A stretch of DNA of 43,751 nucleotides from an uncultured Prevotella sp. (GCA_905235905.1 CAJONO010000169.1:1-43751), one strand, 5' to 3'; counted from the first letter of the stretch, positions 1 through 9,021 are shown. The notes: generated from the letters alone by a model not told the origin. Program-made: numbers and translations.

Positions 1-85
1 CGCCGTCCTTCAACCCAGGGCGTTGCCCTGGGCTAAGAGTATTCTGCCCCTTTGGGGCGCTAGTGGTATGATTGCGGATAATCAT
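1..85. repeat. Composite palindromic intergenic element, right part
   Basis: Two perfect hairpins lie here: CCCAGGGC-GTT-GCCCTGGG at 14-32 and GCCCC-TTT-GGGGC at 46-58. They are followed by a right end at about 64-85, TGGTATGATTGCGGATAATC, that recurs with two changes at 2632-2654. The first hairpin recurs near the window's other end (about 43717). The left part of this copy lies outside the window. Modular GC-rich palindromes of this kind are common between genes in Prevotella-like genomes. Function is unknown; REP-like or terminator-like roles are possible. Confidence 0.65.
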
Positions 86-200
86 ATTAATTTTTTCTAC
101 AACGGATTAAGTAATGAAAAAAATAACTTGGTACGATTTTTATGGAAACGAATTGGAATAATTGGAATAATGAATTCACGAATTGGAATAATAATTATTT

Positions 201-410
201 TAAGTTCCGCAAGTAAGGCCGTAGGCCTGAAAAGACCACAGACAGGCGGTGAAGCGAAGCGCAACCCCTGCTAAGGGGGGTGTGGTAACCCAACCCTGAA
301 GGGGTGGAAGCCCGCTCTGTCGGCCCTTCGGGGCTATGTTGCTTCCATTCTTTGCAGGGGTTTCACCCCTGCCTGTGTTCTTGACGCCCTTTCAGGGCTT
401 TGTGGCTGCG
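201..410. repeat. Composite palindromic intergenic element, second copy
   Basis: It opens with TAAGTTCCGC, the same left end seen at about 43674. Palindromic modules follow: GGCC..GGCC at about 217-229, CCCTGAAGGGG at about 294, GCCCTTCGGGGC at about 323 and GCAGGGGTTTCACCCCTGC at about 354-372. It shares these modules in the same order with the copy at 2440-2654. No gene is seen between 1 and 594. Bases 145-200 hold short direct repeats of AATTGGAATAAT. Confidence 0.6.
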
Positions 411-560
411 CGATTTCATTATTTGCAGAAGTTGAATAAGGTATAAACAGTAACAGGCGGCTAACCTCACAGTCTGCCGCCTGCCTTACACTAATTAAAA
501 CTTAAATAAATTATTTTTATTGTGCTTTTTGCACCCTTGCGGATGACAAAAACAAATGAT

Positions 561-585
561 AAAAAGCCAGAGTTTCACAACTCGG
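561..585 (-). terminator. Probable rho-independent terminator
   Basis: Read on the minus strand, a short stem (GAGTT/AACTC, extended by CC/GG with a bulge) is followed by CTTTTTAT. It lies 10 bp past the stop of the 54-residue gene. That is where the end of the two-gene minus-strand transcript is expected. The stem is short, so confidence is moderate. Confidence 0.45.
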
Positions 586-594
586 GAAATGTCT

Positions 595-759
595 CTATTC
601 CTCCTCGTCCCAGTCAGGGCTGATACGGTTGCCACCCTCACGGCTCATGGCGGCACTCTCGGCGTCAGCGTTTTTCATTCCTAAAGATGCTTCCATCAGT
701 GAGGTTTGCATCTTTAACTTGACGATGGTCAATATTGGTGTGTTATATGTCTTTTTCAT
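595..759 (-). CDS. Small 54-residue protein, unknown function
   Basis: An uninterrupted 55-codon frame begins MKKTYNTPILTIVKLKMQ and ends in an acidic tail DWDEEE. A strong Shine-Dalgarno sequence (AAAGGAGGAACAG, at 762-775 on the plus strand) sits 4 bp upstream of the ATG, unusual in a group that rarely uses one, and this supports real translation. Only 19 bp separate it from the upstream cargo gene, so the two are probably co-transcribed. It has no signal peptide or membrane segment. I recall many Prevotella and Bacteroides genomes carrying short proteins of the form MKKxYxxPxxxxVKxxxxxxL plus a polar acidic tail, usually called hypothetical. A precursor-peptide or regulatory role is only speculation. 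Confidence 0.7.
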   Translation of the reverse strand: MKKTYNTPILTIVKLKMQTSLMEASLGMKNADAESAAMSREGGNRISPDWDEEE

Positions 760-778
760 ATTCTGTTCCTCCTTTTGT

Positions 779-1855
779 TTATTTGATGATTACTTTCTTA
801 CCATTCACAATGTACAGACCGCTTTTGGGCTGAGCCACACTGCGGCCCTGCAGGTCGAAGTAGCGGTTGGTGTCTGCCGTTTCACGGAGATTGTTCGTGA
901 TGCCTGCAGCCTCGTCGGCAAAGACCATGACCATACGGGCGGCTGCGGCCACGTTGTAGGTGGTATGCAGATAAGCACGATTGGTGGCAACAGTCTGACC
1001 AGCAGCCTTGTAGAAGCCAATGCCGCTGACATTGTTCAAGATGTAGTTGTAGTTGGTGCCGTCGGTAGTGGCTATTGCTTCACCAGTGCCTGCTACGAGG
1101 TCGCTTTCTTCAGGTGTGTCAGTGTCCGAAAAGCAGACAGGAACATTTTCCGTTGCACCACCATCCTTGTACAGGACAACAGGAGTGTTGGCAGGAACCT
1201 TGTTAATCTGTGAAAGCGTAACGACACCTGTTGACGTGTTCACCTTGGCGGTGTAAGCCTTGATATCTGTGTCGGTATAGTCAAGGGGAAGAGAACTCAC
1301 ATAGGTGGCATAACTGACAGAGGTGACGGTAATTTCCTCACTGGTATAAAATGTTGCCTTGTAGTTTGCAGTGTTGTTGCTATCCCACAAATTATCATTG
1401 GTCTCACCGAACCATACTTCAATGGTATGACTACCAGCAGAAAGACCGGAAATGTCAATAGTAAAAGGTGATAAATCCTTACCGCCTAACTGGTAGACAT
1501 TGTTGTTATTTTCAAAGCCCTTGGAGGAAAGGGTGAGATTTTGTGCAGTGCCACCGTCAATTTTATAACCCATAATCACGTTGCCTCCACCTTTCCAGTC
1601 GATATTACCAGTCTCCCATATTTGCGTTTGTCCACCGATGCGAAGACTTGCGATGGCTCCAATATTGGCACCATCAAAAGCACCTCCTGTGCACCAGCTT
1701 TCGGTCGTTCCGTGCCAAGTTGCATAGTACCATGTTCCATTCACGTAGATGGCACTGCCTCCAATCCATTTTTCTGCCGAAGCCTTACTGATTCCCACCA
1801 CTGCGAGCAGTAGCATCACTGCTGCCCTAAAAGTAATTAATTTTTTCATAAGCAT
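779..1855 (-). CDS. Secreted type IX cargo protein with sorting tail
   Basis: About 358 residues from MLMKKLITF at 1855 (MKKLITF at 1849 is equally possible). The longer upstream frame is rejected because the signal peptide, hydrophobic and ending near SKASA, begins at these methionines. The N-terminal half (WIGGSAIYVNGTWYYATW...) looks like a beta-sandwich, possibly a starch- or carbohydrate-binding-like module. The middle carries the repeat-type segment SYATYVSSLPLDYT...KVPANTPVVLY that is common in Prevotella surface proteins. The C-terminus RYFDLQGRSVAQPKSGLYIV..KKVIIK is a type IX secretion sorting tail, so the protein is expected outside the outer membrane. No catalytic motif was found. 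It is followed at 19 bp by the 54-residue gene. No TAnnTTTG box lies within about 100 bp upstream; the nearest good one is at 2320-2350. Confidence 0.8.
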   Translation of the reverse strand: MLMKKLITFRAAVMLLLAVVGISKASAEKWIGGSAIYVNGTWYYATWHGTTESWCTGGAFDGANIGAIASLRIGGQTQIWETGNIDWKGGGNVIMGYKIDGGTAQNLTLSSKGFENNNNVYQLGGKDLSPFTIDISGLSAGSHTIEVWFGETNDNLWDSNNTANYKATFYTSEEITVTSVSYATYVSSLPLDYTDTDIKAYTAKVNTSTGVVTLSQINKVPANTPVVLYKDGGATENVPVCFSDTDTPEESDLVAGTGEAIATTDGTNYNYILNNVSGIGFYKAAGQTVATNRAYLHTTYNVAAAARMVMVFADEAAGITNNLRETADTNRYFDLQGRSVAQPKSGLYIVNGKKVIIK

Positions 1856-2039
1856 AATTTTTTTAGTTAATAATTTTGTTATAGATGTCTGTTCATTGGT
1901 CACGTTGATGCGACGTGGGGGAGGAAGCTGTGGGGGGGACGTACACAGGCAGTGCCTGCGGTGGCAACCCATTTACGGCGGCTGCGCTTGCAGGAACACG
2001 ACACATTATTTATAATAAGTGGAAGATTGTGAACACAAA

Positions 2040-2312
2040 AAGAGCGCAGAAAAGCCGTAGTTACTCTGTCCCTTAGTAGAGGTTCTGGAATACCCGTATG
2101 AAAAGACATAGTGATACAACTATTCCACGCTATCGCGTGGAGAAGTCTTTCACTCATCTTGTTCATACGTTGAAATTTTCCAGATTTCTACTGACAAGAC
2201 GAAGCGTTTGCTTCTACCTATTTTTTACCCATGATGTCGCTGAAGCTGCTGTGGCCTCCCGGCCTTGCCTGCACCCTCTCCACGGGGCAGTCTGCACACG
2301 AAGCGCAGAAAC
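2040..2312 (-). ncRNA. Candidate structured RNA or long 5' leader
   Basis: On the minus strand, downstream of the promoter at 2320-2350, the transcript would form successive hairpins: CTGCCCC/GGGUGCAG, GGCC-GGGA-GGCC, GAAGC-AAAC-GCTTC, and then a long imperfect hairpin spanning 2192-2075. That last one has an outer stem AGTAGA/TCTACT plus TTCCAGA/TCTGGAA, a middle stem CGTATGAA/TTCATACG, an inner AAAGAC/GTCTTT and an apical CCACGC/GCGTGG. It could be a free small RNA (a 6S-like long hairpin is one possibility) or the roughly 455-nt leader of the cargo gene at 1855. I see no tmRNA, RNase P or known riboswitch core. The 3' end is uncertain. On the plus strand GAAGCGTTTGCTTC plus a T6 run (2201-2226) could instead be a terminator, so strand is not settled. 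Confidence 0.4.
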
Positions 2313-2319
2313 TTCGGGG

Positions 2320-2350
2320 CAAAAATACATAATTATTATGAAACTGCCAA
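2320..2350 (-). promoter_or_regulatory. Bacteroidetes-type promoter
   Basis: Minus strand: TTGG (2350-2347), 19 bp, then TATTTTTG (2327-2320), matching the TTG/TAnnTTTG consensus. It would start transcription at about 2312, heading into the folded region and on to the cargo gene. Confidence 0.6.
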
Positions 2351-2439
2351 ATTTATTTCACCTTTTCTCGTAAATGTCGAAAAATACTTGACATGATTCA
2401 ATAAAAAACACAACTTTTGCAAGTAATGGAATCATGCAG

Positions 2440-2654
2440 CCACAAAGCCCTGAAGGGGCGTACAGATCACAGGCAGGGGTGTAAACCCCTGCTAAGAATG
2501 GCGGCAACATTAGTGCCGAAGGTACGGCAGACGTTCTGTCACCCCGTCGGGGTTCTCGTCCGCGGCAATCGTCTGTTATGCAGGGGTTTGCACCCCTGCC
2601 TATGGTCTTACCAGCCCTTTGGGCTTTGTTGGTGGTACGATTGCGAATAATCAT
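2440..2654. repeat. Composite palindromic intergenic element, third copy
   Basis: The modules run in order: GCCCTGAAGGGGC, a GCAGGGG-type arm at about 2473-2494, CCCCGTCGGGG at about 2541-2551, the matching arm GCAGGGGTTTGCACCCCTGC at about 2580-2599, and GCCCTTTGGGC. The right end GGTACGATTGCGAATAATCA matches 64-85. The two outer arms are inverted copies, so the whole element can fold into one large cruciform. It lies downstream of the OmpA-family gene. No gene was recognised in 1856-2728. Confidence 0.65.
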
Positions 2655-2694
2655 AAAAACAATGCTGGCGGGCAAATGGGCTGCCCGCCAGCAT
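2655..2694 (-). terminator. Rho-independent terminator of the OmpA-family gene
   Basis: A perfect 13-bp stem, ATGCTGGCGGGCA (2662-2674) with TGCCCGCCAGCAT (2682-2694), has a 7-nt loop. Read on the minus strand it is followed by TGTTTTTATG. It lies 34 bp past the stop at 2729. Confidence 0.8.
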
Positions 2695-2728
2695 GGAATT
2701 AAAGACATGTGTGTGTGTTGAATCGGTG

Positions 2729-3910
2729 TTACTTGATCTCGACCGTAGCGCGACGGTTGTAGGAGATCGGCGAGAGTGTGTTGACGCCACCGGCGGCCAC
2801 CACTTCGATGTTGTCGCGGCTTACGCCCATCTTCACCAGCTCGTCGGCCACTGTCTGTGCGCGCTTCTCAGAGAGCTTCTGGTTGAAGGCAGCGCTGCCG
2901 GTCTTGCTGTCAGCATAGCCCGTTACGACGATCTTCGAGTTGTTGTCCTTGGCGTTCTGTGCAATGGCGTTGACGTTCACGAGGTCCTTGCGCGAAGCAA
3001 TCTTGCTCTTGCCAATGTTGAAGAACACTGAAGCGGGAGCACCCACCACTTTCTCGACGGTAATGGTCTGTGCGTTGGTAGCGGGCTGGCTGTTCTTTCT
3101 GCGCTCCTCGTTGAGCATGCGCTGCAGGTTGGCATTCTCCTGCTGCTCCTGAATGAGCTGTGCGTTGAGTGCCTCGATCTGGCTCTGCGAGAGGTTCTTG
3201 ATAGCGTCTACGTCGGGCACCTTGTTCCAGGTGGCCTTGCCGAGGTTGAAGGTGAGACCCACTTCAGCGCTGAACCAGCGGTCGTAGGTGCTGATACCGT
3301 CGTTGGCATAGTTGCCGGCAGAGAAGTTGTTGCCGCGGAGGTCGTCGTCGGCCATGTTGAAGCTGAGGTCGAGGTTCAGGGCAATGTGCTTGCTCAGGCG
3401 CCAAGTGTTCAGGATACCTACGCTTCCGGCGAGCGAGTAGTTGCAGTAGTCCATGTTGCGCACTACGCCTACGCCAGCATAGGGAATGAAGTTCCAGACG
3501 CGGGTCTCGTTGTAGCCGCAGAGCATGTTGCTCAGGTTGAACAGTGCCTGTTCCTGCAGGTTCCAATACTTAATAGCATTGTCGGAAGCATTGGTGCTGC
3601 CTACGTAGCGGCCCCACATGCCGGTGAACTTGGTGCGAAGACCCATGCCCGGGGTGAACCACTTGCCAAGGGCTACCGAGAAACCGAGGTTGCGACGGAA
3701 ATCCTTGAAGGGGCTCTTGTCCAGATTCATGTCAACAGGACTCTTCTCTCCAAATGAATAGAAGGCAGAATAGTCGAGGTCGGCTGAAATGAACCAGTTG
3801 CTCCAGAACGAATTGGTGGCAACGCTGTACTTCAGTTCAGGAGTCTCGTCCTGTGCCATACCTGCCACAGACATGCTTGTCAGGGCTAAAACCATGAATA
3901 ATTTCTTCAT
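2729..3910 (-). CDS. OmpA-family outer membrane protein
   Basis: The protein has 393 residues from MKKLFMVLALTSM. This start fits the signal peptide ending at GMAQ; the methionine eight codons upstream leaves a longer n-region and is less likely. Residues about 20-230 form a beta-barrel (alternating aromatic strands such as TNSFWSNWFISADLDYSAFY). Residues about 235-275 are a coiled-coil-like linker (SQSQIEALNAQLIQEQQ). Residues about 285-393 are an OmpA C-terminal peptidoglycan-binding domain, with VFFNIGKSKI, VTGYADSKTGS and the NQKLSEKRAQTVADEL helix. The role is structural: it tethers the outer membrane to peptidoglycan. It is a single-gene unit with its own promoter (3961-3991) and terminator. 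Confidence 0.92.
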   Translation of the reverse strand: MKKLFMVLALTSMSVAGMAQDETPELKYSVATNSFWSNWFISADLDYSAFYSFGEKSPVDMNLDKSPFKDFRRNLGFSVALGKWFTPGMGLRTKFTGMWGRYVGSTNASDNAIKYWNLQEQALFNLSNMLCGYNETRVWNFIPYAGVGVVRNMDYCNYSLAGSVGILNTWRLSKHIALNLDLSFNMADDDLRGNNFSAGNYANDGISTYDRWFSAEVGLTFNLGKATWNKVPDVDAIKNLSQSQIEALNAQLIQEQQENANLQRMLNEERRKNSQPATNAQTITVEKVVGAPASVFFNIGKSKIASRKDLVNVNAIAQNAKDNNSKIVVTGYADSKTGSAAFNQKLSEKRAQTVADELVKMGVSRDNIEVVAAGGVNTLSPISYNRRATVEIK

Positions 3911-3960
3911 AATAAACAATAATTTATAAAACAATTAATAATATATTTCGAAATTATTTG

Positions 3961-3991
3961 CAAAATTATAGATTTTTATTGAATCTTCCAA
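3961..3991 (-). promoter_or_regulatory. Promoter of the OmpA-family gene
   Basis: Minus strand: TTG (3991-3989), 20 bp, TAATTTTG (3968-3961). It lies about 50 bp upstream of the ATG at 3910 and leaves an AT-rich leader, typical for highly expressed Bacteroidetes outer membrane proteins. Confidence 0.7.
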
Positions 3992-4070
3992 CATCTTTGT
4001 ACGTCAAAAATTCTAAAATTGGTTAAAAACATGCCGTTTGGGTGTATTTTTCTCCCTTTTAGACGATAAT

Positions 4071-5903
4071 TCAACCTAAATGCTGCTCAATGTCGTGTTG
4101 TGGAAGGATGAAAAGAATGCTTTTCCCGTCGGGCGTATAGTTCACGTTCGTGCAGGCGAAGAGCTGGCTCACGATGTGCTCCATCTCGTCGTTGCCCAGC
4201 ACCTGCCCCTGCGGAATGGCGGCGTTGCGGGCCAGGCTCAGGGCAAGTGTGGCGTGGAGCTGTTCGGTTGTGCTGCTTCCTGCCTCGATGGCATCGGCCA
4301 CCAGGCTGCTCACCAAGCTAACGGGGTTGAGCCCCTCCATGCCTGCGGGCACACCGCCCACTGAATAGGTGGCGCCTCCTAAGGGGCTCAGGTCGAAGCC
4401 CACGTTGGCGAGTTCGGGCATGATGCGCTGCATGACCACATCGTCGGAGGGCGAGAGCTGCACCACTTCGGGGAAAAGCAGGCGCTGCGTGTTGCTCTGG
4501 TGCTGTGAGAGCTGGGCCAGATAGTGCTCGTAGCGTATGCGAATGTCGGCGCGGTGCTGGTCGATAATCATCAGTCCGGAGCGCACGGCGGTCATGATAT
4601 ACCTGCCTTTGTACTGATAGTGGGTAGGTGATTTGTCGGTGAGCAGTGGGAGGTCGGCCTGGCTGTCGCTTCCGTCTGTGGGTATTGTGGCTTCCGGCTC
4701 CTTCGAATCGTCGAAAAGGCCGCTGCCGGCCGGTTCGTAGAGCCGCTGCCAGTCGGGCACCACGGTGGGGCGGCGGTTGGTGGGCGGCACGTCTTTGAAG
4801 GGGTTGTAGTGGTCGTTATATTTCAGCGGGGGCATCTGCACGGAATCGCGCTGAGGGTCGAAGACTGGAATGTCGGGGCGCCCCTCGGTGTCGAAGTCGA
4901 TGGCCGGCACCTCGCAGAAGCGTCCGATGGCATCCTTGACGGCAGCCGATAGGATTTGCCAGATGGGCTGTTCGTTCTCGAACTTTATCTCGGTCTTCGT
5001 GGGGTGGATGTTGACGTCGATGTCGGCTGGCGCTACGTTGAAATAAATGAAGTAGGGCACTTGCATGCCTTCGGGCACCAGTCGTTCGTAGGCTCCGCTG
5101 ACGGCTTTGTGGAAGTAGGCATGCTTCATATAGCGCCCGTTGACGAAGAAGAAGGTGTGGCTGCCCTTTTTCCGGGCGGCTTCGGGCTTGCCCACGAAGC
5201 CCGATATGCTGCAGAGCGCGGTGTCGACATTGATGGGCAGCAGGTCCTGGCTCTGCTTCTTTCCGAACACGTCGGCTATGCGCTGCCGCAGTGTTCCTTC
5301 CTTGAGGCTCACTAATTCCTGTCCGTTGCTATGGAGCGTGAATGCTATCTCGGGATAGACGAGCGTGATGCGCTCGAAGGCGGTGAGAATGTTGTTCAGC
5401 TCGGTGGCGTTGGTTTTGAGGAATCGGCGCCGTGCCGGCACGTTGAAGAAGAGATTCTCCACGCGGAAATTGCTGCCTACGGGGCAGGCTACGGGCACCT
5501 GGCTTACCACTTGCGAGCCGTTGAGGGTGAGCTGTGTGCCAATGTCCTCGCCGCGATGGCGTGTGGTGAGCTGCACCTGGGCCACGGCGGCAATCGAGGG
5601 CAGTGCCTCGCCTCGAAAGCCCATGGTGTGGAGGGCGAAGAGGTCGTCGGCCTTGCGAATCTTCGACGTGGCATGGCGCTCAAAGGCCAGGCGGGCATCG
5701 GTTTCCGACATGCCGATGCCGTCGTCGATGACCTGCACGAGTGTGCGTCCGGCATCGACAATCAGCACCTTGATGCTGTGGGCTCCGGCGTCGACGGCGT
5801 TCTCGACCAGCTCCTTGATGACCGAGGCCGGGCGCTGAATCACCTCGCCAGCCGCTATTTGGTTGGCAACGCTGTCGGGAAGAAGTTGTATGATGTCGCT
5901 CAT
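4071..5903 (-). CDS. mutL: DNA mismatch repair protein MutL
   Basis: The protein has 610 residues, starting [20 protein letters not shown]. Its ATG overlaps the stop of the OstA-like gene (ATGA), so translation is probably coupled. The N-terminal GHKL ATPase shows [11 protein letters not shown] (ATP-binding Asn35), DDGIGM and [10 protein letters not shown]; a transducer domain reaches about residue 330. A low-complexity linker spans about 335-435 and a dimerisation domain is at the C-terminus. MutL couples MutS mismatch recognition to strand removal. The C-terminal motif reads [14 protein letters not shown] where endonuclease-type MutL has DQHAxxExxxxE; the first glutamate is isoleucine here, so this copy is probably not a nuclease. 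It is the last gene of the ppiC-surA-ostA-mutL transcript. Confidence 0.95.
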   Translation of the reverse strand: MSDIIQLLPDSVANQIAAGEVIQRPASVIKELVENAVDAGAHSIKVLIVDAGRTLVQVIDDGIGMSETDARLAFERHATSKIRKADDLFALHTMGFRGEALPSIAAVAQVQLTTRHRGEDIGTQLTLNGSQVVSQVPVACPVGSNFRVENLFFNVPARRRFLKTNATELNNILTAFERITLVYPEIAFTLHSNGQELVSLKEGTLRQRIADVFGKKQSQDLLPINVDTALCSISGFVGKPEAARKKGSHTFFFVNGRYMKHAYFHKAVSGAYERLVPEGMQVPYFIYFNVAPADIDVNIHPTKTEIKFENEQPIWQILSAAVKDAIGRFCEVPAIDFDTEGRPDIPVFDPQRDSVQMPPLKYNDHYNPFKDVPPTNRRPTVVPDWQRLYEPAGSGLFDDSKEPEATIPTDGSDSQADLPLLTDKSPTHYQYKGRYIMTAVRSGLMIIDQHRADIRIRYEHYLAQLSQHQSNTQRLLFPEVVQLSPSDDVVMQRIMPELANVGFDLSPLGGATYSVGGVPAGMEGLNPVSLVSSLVADAIEAGSSTTEQLHATLALSLARNAAIPQGQVLGNDEMEHIVSQLFACTNVNYTPDGKSILFILPQHDIEQHLG

Positions 5904-7600
5904 AGGTCTGTGGTCGTTGCTTTTTTGTTTTTCCGCTGCTTCGACGGCTGAATCTCCGTGCCCTTCTTCTTGGGGCGCCACACGAAGATGTCTTCCTTCG
6001 AGGTGGGGCGAACATAGTCGAACCAGAGGAACCCGTCGAGGAAGCGCTTGTCGGGCGGTATCTGGGTCATGGGGTACATCGTGCCCTCGCTCTTCGGTGT
6101 CCAGATGCGCTGCAGCTTCTGCTTCTCCAAGAACATGCGCAGCTCGCTGGTTTCCATCGACACCATTCCGATGTAGCTGCTGTCGGCATCGTCGATGGGG
6201 TAATAAATCACAAGCACGTTGTCCTTGGCCTTGGCTTCGCGCATCTCTCCGTTGCGGAAGTAGGCAAACATCTCCTGCGACGAAACCTGGTTGTAGAGCT
6301 TCTCCTCGTGCAGGTCTTCGATGGAGAAGGCGTGGTTGATGACATGGGCATGGTCGATGACGGAGTCTTTCAGGTAGACATTGATTTCCTCGCCGAACAG
6401 CTGCTGGTTCAGGTTCCACACGATAGGGTCGCGGTAGAGGGTGATGCACGAGTCGAGCTGGTTGTAGACGAGCGAGTCGCAGACGGCCTGCATGTCTTTC
6501 CTGTAGGCTCTCACTTTGTTATACGCATGCATCACGCGGTAGGCCGAGTCGGTGTCCAGGTTATAGGTGAACACCTTGAAGGTGTCGGCATGCATGAAGA
6601 GCGAGTCGCGTTCAGAGAAGTCGACGGCCACGGCACTGTCGGTGCTCATGGCGTAGCCCGTTTTCTCGTCGTAGTAGCCATAGTTCGAGAGGAGCATGTT
6701 CTTGTTGACGCTATCGGTGTAGACCACATTGCGGAAGGCCTCGCTGATGCCGCTCTTCTCGTCGTACCAGAGGCTGTCGCCGGTGAGCCTGCGCCCTTGG
6801 TTGTCGAGTATGGAGCGGTTGAGCAGGATGGCCTGCTCCTTCTGCGTGTCGTAGTAGCCCAGTTCTGAATAGACGTGGCTGTTGCCGCTATAGACGTCAG
6901 ACGGTCCTACGATGTTGGCCACTTTGGCATTGGTGTCGTAGTAGAGCGAGTCGGTGGTGAGGCGGAAGTTCTTGTCGACCATGGTCACGTCGTAGTAGAA
7001 GATGGCCATGCGGCTGTCGCTGTGGTATTCGCCCCAGTCTGAAACGAGCGTCGTGGTGTTGTCGACCATCTTTCCGCCTTCCTGGAAATAGCCCATGTCC
7101 CAGATGCGGTCGTAGTAGAGCGAGTCGGTGTAGAGCGTCGTCTCATGATGCTTCAGCACTACGTTCTGCAGCGCCTGCATGAGCTGCTCGTTGCCGTCGT
7201 AGAAGCCGTAGTCGCTGGTAAGCGAGAGCGTGTCGCCCTGATACATGCGCACATGTCCGAATGCCTCGAAAGAGTTTTCTTCCTCAAAGAAATTGGCGCT
7301 GTCGCACAACAGCTGTGCGCCGTTGTGCTCGAACTCCACATGGCCTTGCAACACCTGGGCGTTGTTGTTGCGCCAGCGGTCGAAGAACAGCTTGTCGGCA
7401 TGGACGAGATAGACGCGGTCGTCGTCCTTCTTGGCTTGCTTCGCCTGCTTCCTGGCTTCTTTCCTCGCCTTTTTCTTAGCGGGCTGCTTCTTGGGCTGTG
7501 GTGGCGTGGCGGCCATCAGGAAACCAAAAAGCACACACAGAAGCACCATAAGGATGCTTCTGCGATGGTTGCCTGCTATGATAATATTGCTTATTCTCAA
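5900..7600 (-). CDS. OstA-like protein, LPS transport family
   Basis: About 566 residues. The 7600 start is a TTG; the first ATG is at 7549. The TTG start is preferred because it supplies the arginines (NHRRSIL) before the hydrophobic [14 protein letters not shown] signal segment, but this is not certain. After a Lys-rich stretch ([19 protein letters not shown]) come repeated beta-strand units such as [36 protein letters not shown] and [14 protein letters not shown]. These are typical of OstA/LptA-type periplasmic beta-jellyroll proteins that carry LPS to the outer membrane. It is much longer than E. coli LptA (about 185 residues), as usual for the Bacteroidetes OstA-like form. It lies 43 bp downstream of the surA-like gene and overlaps mutL by 3 bp. 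Confidence 0.85.
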   Translation of the reverse strand: MRISNIIIAGNHRRSILMVLLCVLFGFLMAATPPQPKKQPAKKKARKEARKQAKQAKKDDDRVYLVHADKLFFDRWRNNNAQVLQGHVEFEHNGAQLLCDSANFFEEENSFEAFGHVRMYQGDTLSLTSDYGFYDGNEQLMQALQNVVLKHHETTLYTDSLYYDRIWDMGYFQEGGKMVDNTTTLVSDWGEYHSDSRMAIFYYDVTMVDKNFRLTTDSLYYDTNAKVANIVGPSDVYSGNSHVYSELGYYDTQKEQAILLNRSILDNQGRRLTGDSLWYDEKSGISEAFRNVVYTDSVNKNMLLSNYGYYDEKTGYAMSTDSAVAVDFSERDSLFMHADTFKVFTYNLDTDSAYRVMHAYNKVRAYRKDMQAVCDSLVYNQLDSCITLYRDPIVWNLNQQLFGEEINVYLKDSVIDHAHVINHAFSIEDLHEEKLYNQVSSQEMFAYFRNGEMREAKAKDNVLVIYYPIDDADSSYIGMVSMETSELRMFLEKQKLQRIWTPKSEGTMYPMTQIPPDKRFLDGFLWFDYVRPTSKEDIFVWRPKKKGTEIQPSKQRKNKKATTTDL

Positions 7601-7643
7601 AATTCCTTGTCCTCAACTATCCATTATCCATGTCCCGTCTGTC

Positions 7644-8996
7644 TCACCTTATCCAGCCTTCATATTCGAAGTCGCAGTTGCGGTACTCCTCATTGAGTCT
7701 GACGTAAGTGTTCTTGATTTTCTTCACTACCCATTCGTGCAGTGCTTCGGCCTGCCGCTTCTGCAGCACCATGTCCTTCATGAGCTGGAAGTCCTCAGTG
7801 ATGGTGGCCTTGTGGCCGTCGATTCGGTTTTTCAGCTTGGCAATGACGCAGACGGTTTTCCCTCGGCTGTTGATCATGGTGAAGGGTTCCGAAATCTGTC
7901 CCACGGCCATGGTGTCGACCACCTTGGCCACTTCTGCCGGCAGGTCCTGCAACTGGAAGCGCGATGTCTGGGTGTTCCTGTCCTTGAGATTGGCCATGAG
8001 TCCCTTGTTGTTGCGTGTGTCCTTGTCGTCAGAGAGGAAGGTTGCCGCCTCTTCGAAGGTGAACTTTTTCTCGCGTATGTCCTGAGCCACCGAGTCGAGC
8101 CGCTCCATGGCCACGTTGATGGCCGAGTCGCTCACTTCGGGCTTGAGCAGTATGTGGCGCACCTTCACCTTGTCGCCGCGCTTGTCGACGAACTGTATGA
8201 TGTGATAGCCGTACTCCGACTCGACGATTTTCGACAGTTTCTTCGGGTCGCTCAGGTTGAAGGCCACGCTGGCAAAGGCCGGGTCGAACTGTCCGCGGCC
8301 GGTATAGTCGAGTTCGCCGCCCCTTCTTGCCGAGATGGGGTCTTGCGAATAGAGTCGGGCGAGTGTCTGGAACGTTGCATCGCCACGGGTCACGCGGTCG
8401 GTAAAATCGCGCAGCTCGTTCTTCACGCGGTTTATCTCTTCCGGGGCGATGCGTGGTGTCTGTGCTACTATCTGCACCTCGACCTCGGTAGGCACGTAGG
8501 GAATGCTGTCTTCTGGCAAGTCCTTGAAGTAGCGTCTTACCTCGGCGGGCGTCACCATGATGTCCTTGGCCAGGTGCTGCTTCATGCGCTGAATCATGAT
8601 CTGGTCGCGCAGGTCGTCGTGCATCGACTCGCGTATCTGGCTGATGCTCTGCTTGCGGTATTCCTCCAGCTTCTCGCGTGAGCCCACCTGCGAAATCAGG
8701 TATTCTATTCGGCTTTCCACCTCCGACGACACCTCCGACTCCTTCACGTCGATACTGTCGATGGCGGCCTGGTGCAGGAACAGCTTCTGCAAGGCAATCT
8801 GCTCGGGTATGGCGCAGTCGGGATCGCGCTCCCAGCGCATGCCGTCCATGGCTGCCTGCAGGCGCATCACCTCGATGTCGCTCTTCAGGATGGCCTCGTC
8901 GCCTACGACCCACACCACCTCGTCGACAACGCTTTGCGCCCCTACGGGGCTAATGAATAGTGAACAAATTAAAAATAACAGACTTGTTCTCTTCAT
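7644..8996 (-). CDS. surA: SurA-like periplasmic peptidylprolyl isomerase
   Basis: The protein has 450 residues with a signal peptide MKRTSLLFLICSLFISPVGA and the mature start QSVVDEVVWVVGDEAI, typical of SurA. The N-terminal chaperone helices (about 25-170) are followed by two parvulin-type domains. The first, about 175-280, shows ARLYSQDPISARRGGELDY and EYGYHIIQFVD. The second, from about 285, shows KVRHILLKPEV and is more divergent. It chaperones outer membrane proteins across the periplasm. It lies 25 bp downstream of the ppiC-like gene and 43 bp upstream of the ostA-like gene. The signal-peptide codons for SPVGA include the hairpin GCCCCTACGGGGC (8938-8950). Confidence 0.9.
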   Translation of the reverse strand: MKRTSLLFLICSLFISPVGAQSVVDEVVWVVGDEAILKSDIEVMRLQAAMDGMRWERDPDCAIPEQIALQKLFLHQAAIDSIDVKESEVSSEVESRIEYLISQVGSREKLEEYRKQSISQIRESMHDDLRDQIMIQRMKQHLAKDIMVTPAEVRRYFKDLPEDSIPYVPTEVEVQIVAQTPRIAPEEINRVKNELRDFTDRVTRGDATFQTLARLYSQDPISARRGGELDYTGRGQFDPAFASVAFNLSDPKKLSKIVESEYGYHIIQFVDKRGDKVKVRHILLKPEVSDSAINVAMERLDSVAQDIREKKFTFEEAATFLSDDKDTRNNKGLMANLKDRNTQTSRFQLQDLPAEVAKVVDTMAVGQISEPFTMINSRGKTVCVIAKLKNRIDGHKATITEDFQLMKDMVLQKRQAEALHEWVVKKIKNTYVRLNEEYRNCDFEYEGWIR

Positions 8997-9021
8997 GTAC
9001 GACTTGTTTTATGGTCTATCC

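Noticed and set aside
23..274. 83-codon plus-strand frame
   Set aside because: It spans palindromic repeats and AT-rich direct repeats and has no ribosome site or recognisable sequence.
1900..2166. 88-codon minus-strand frame starting MNKMSERLLHAIAWN
   Set aside because: It overlaps the long hairpin and is explained by it. No ribosome site, no recognisable domain, and the frame runs into the start region of the cargo gene.
2358..2708. 116-codon minus-strand frame and the opposite 77-codon frame
   Set aside because: Both are translations of the composite palindromic element and the OmpA terminator.
7431..8681. 416-codon plus-strand frame, and a similar one at 9430-10359
   Set aside because: Both are antisense to the SurA-like and PpiC-like genes and show Leu/Val/His-rich shadow composition without a ribosome site.
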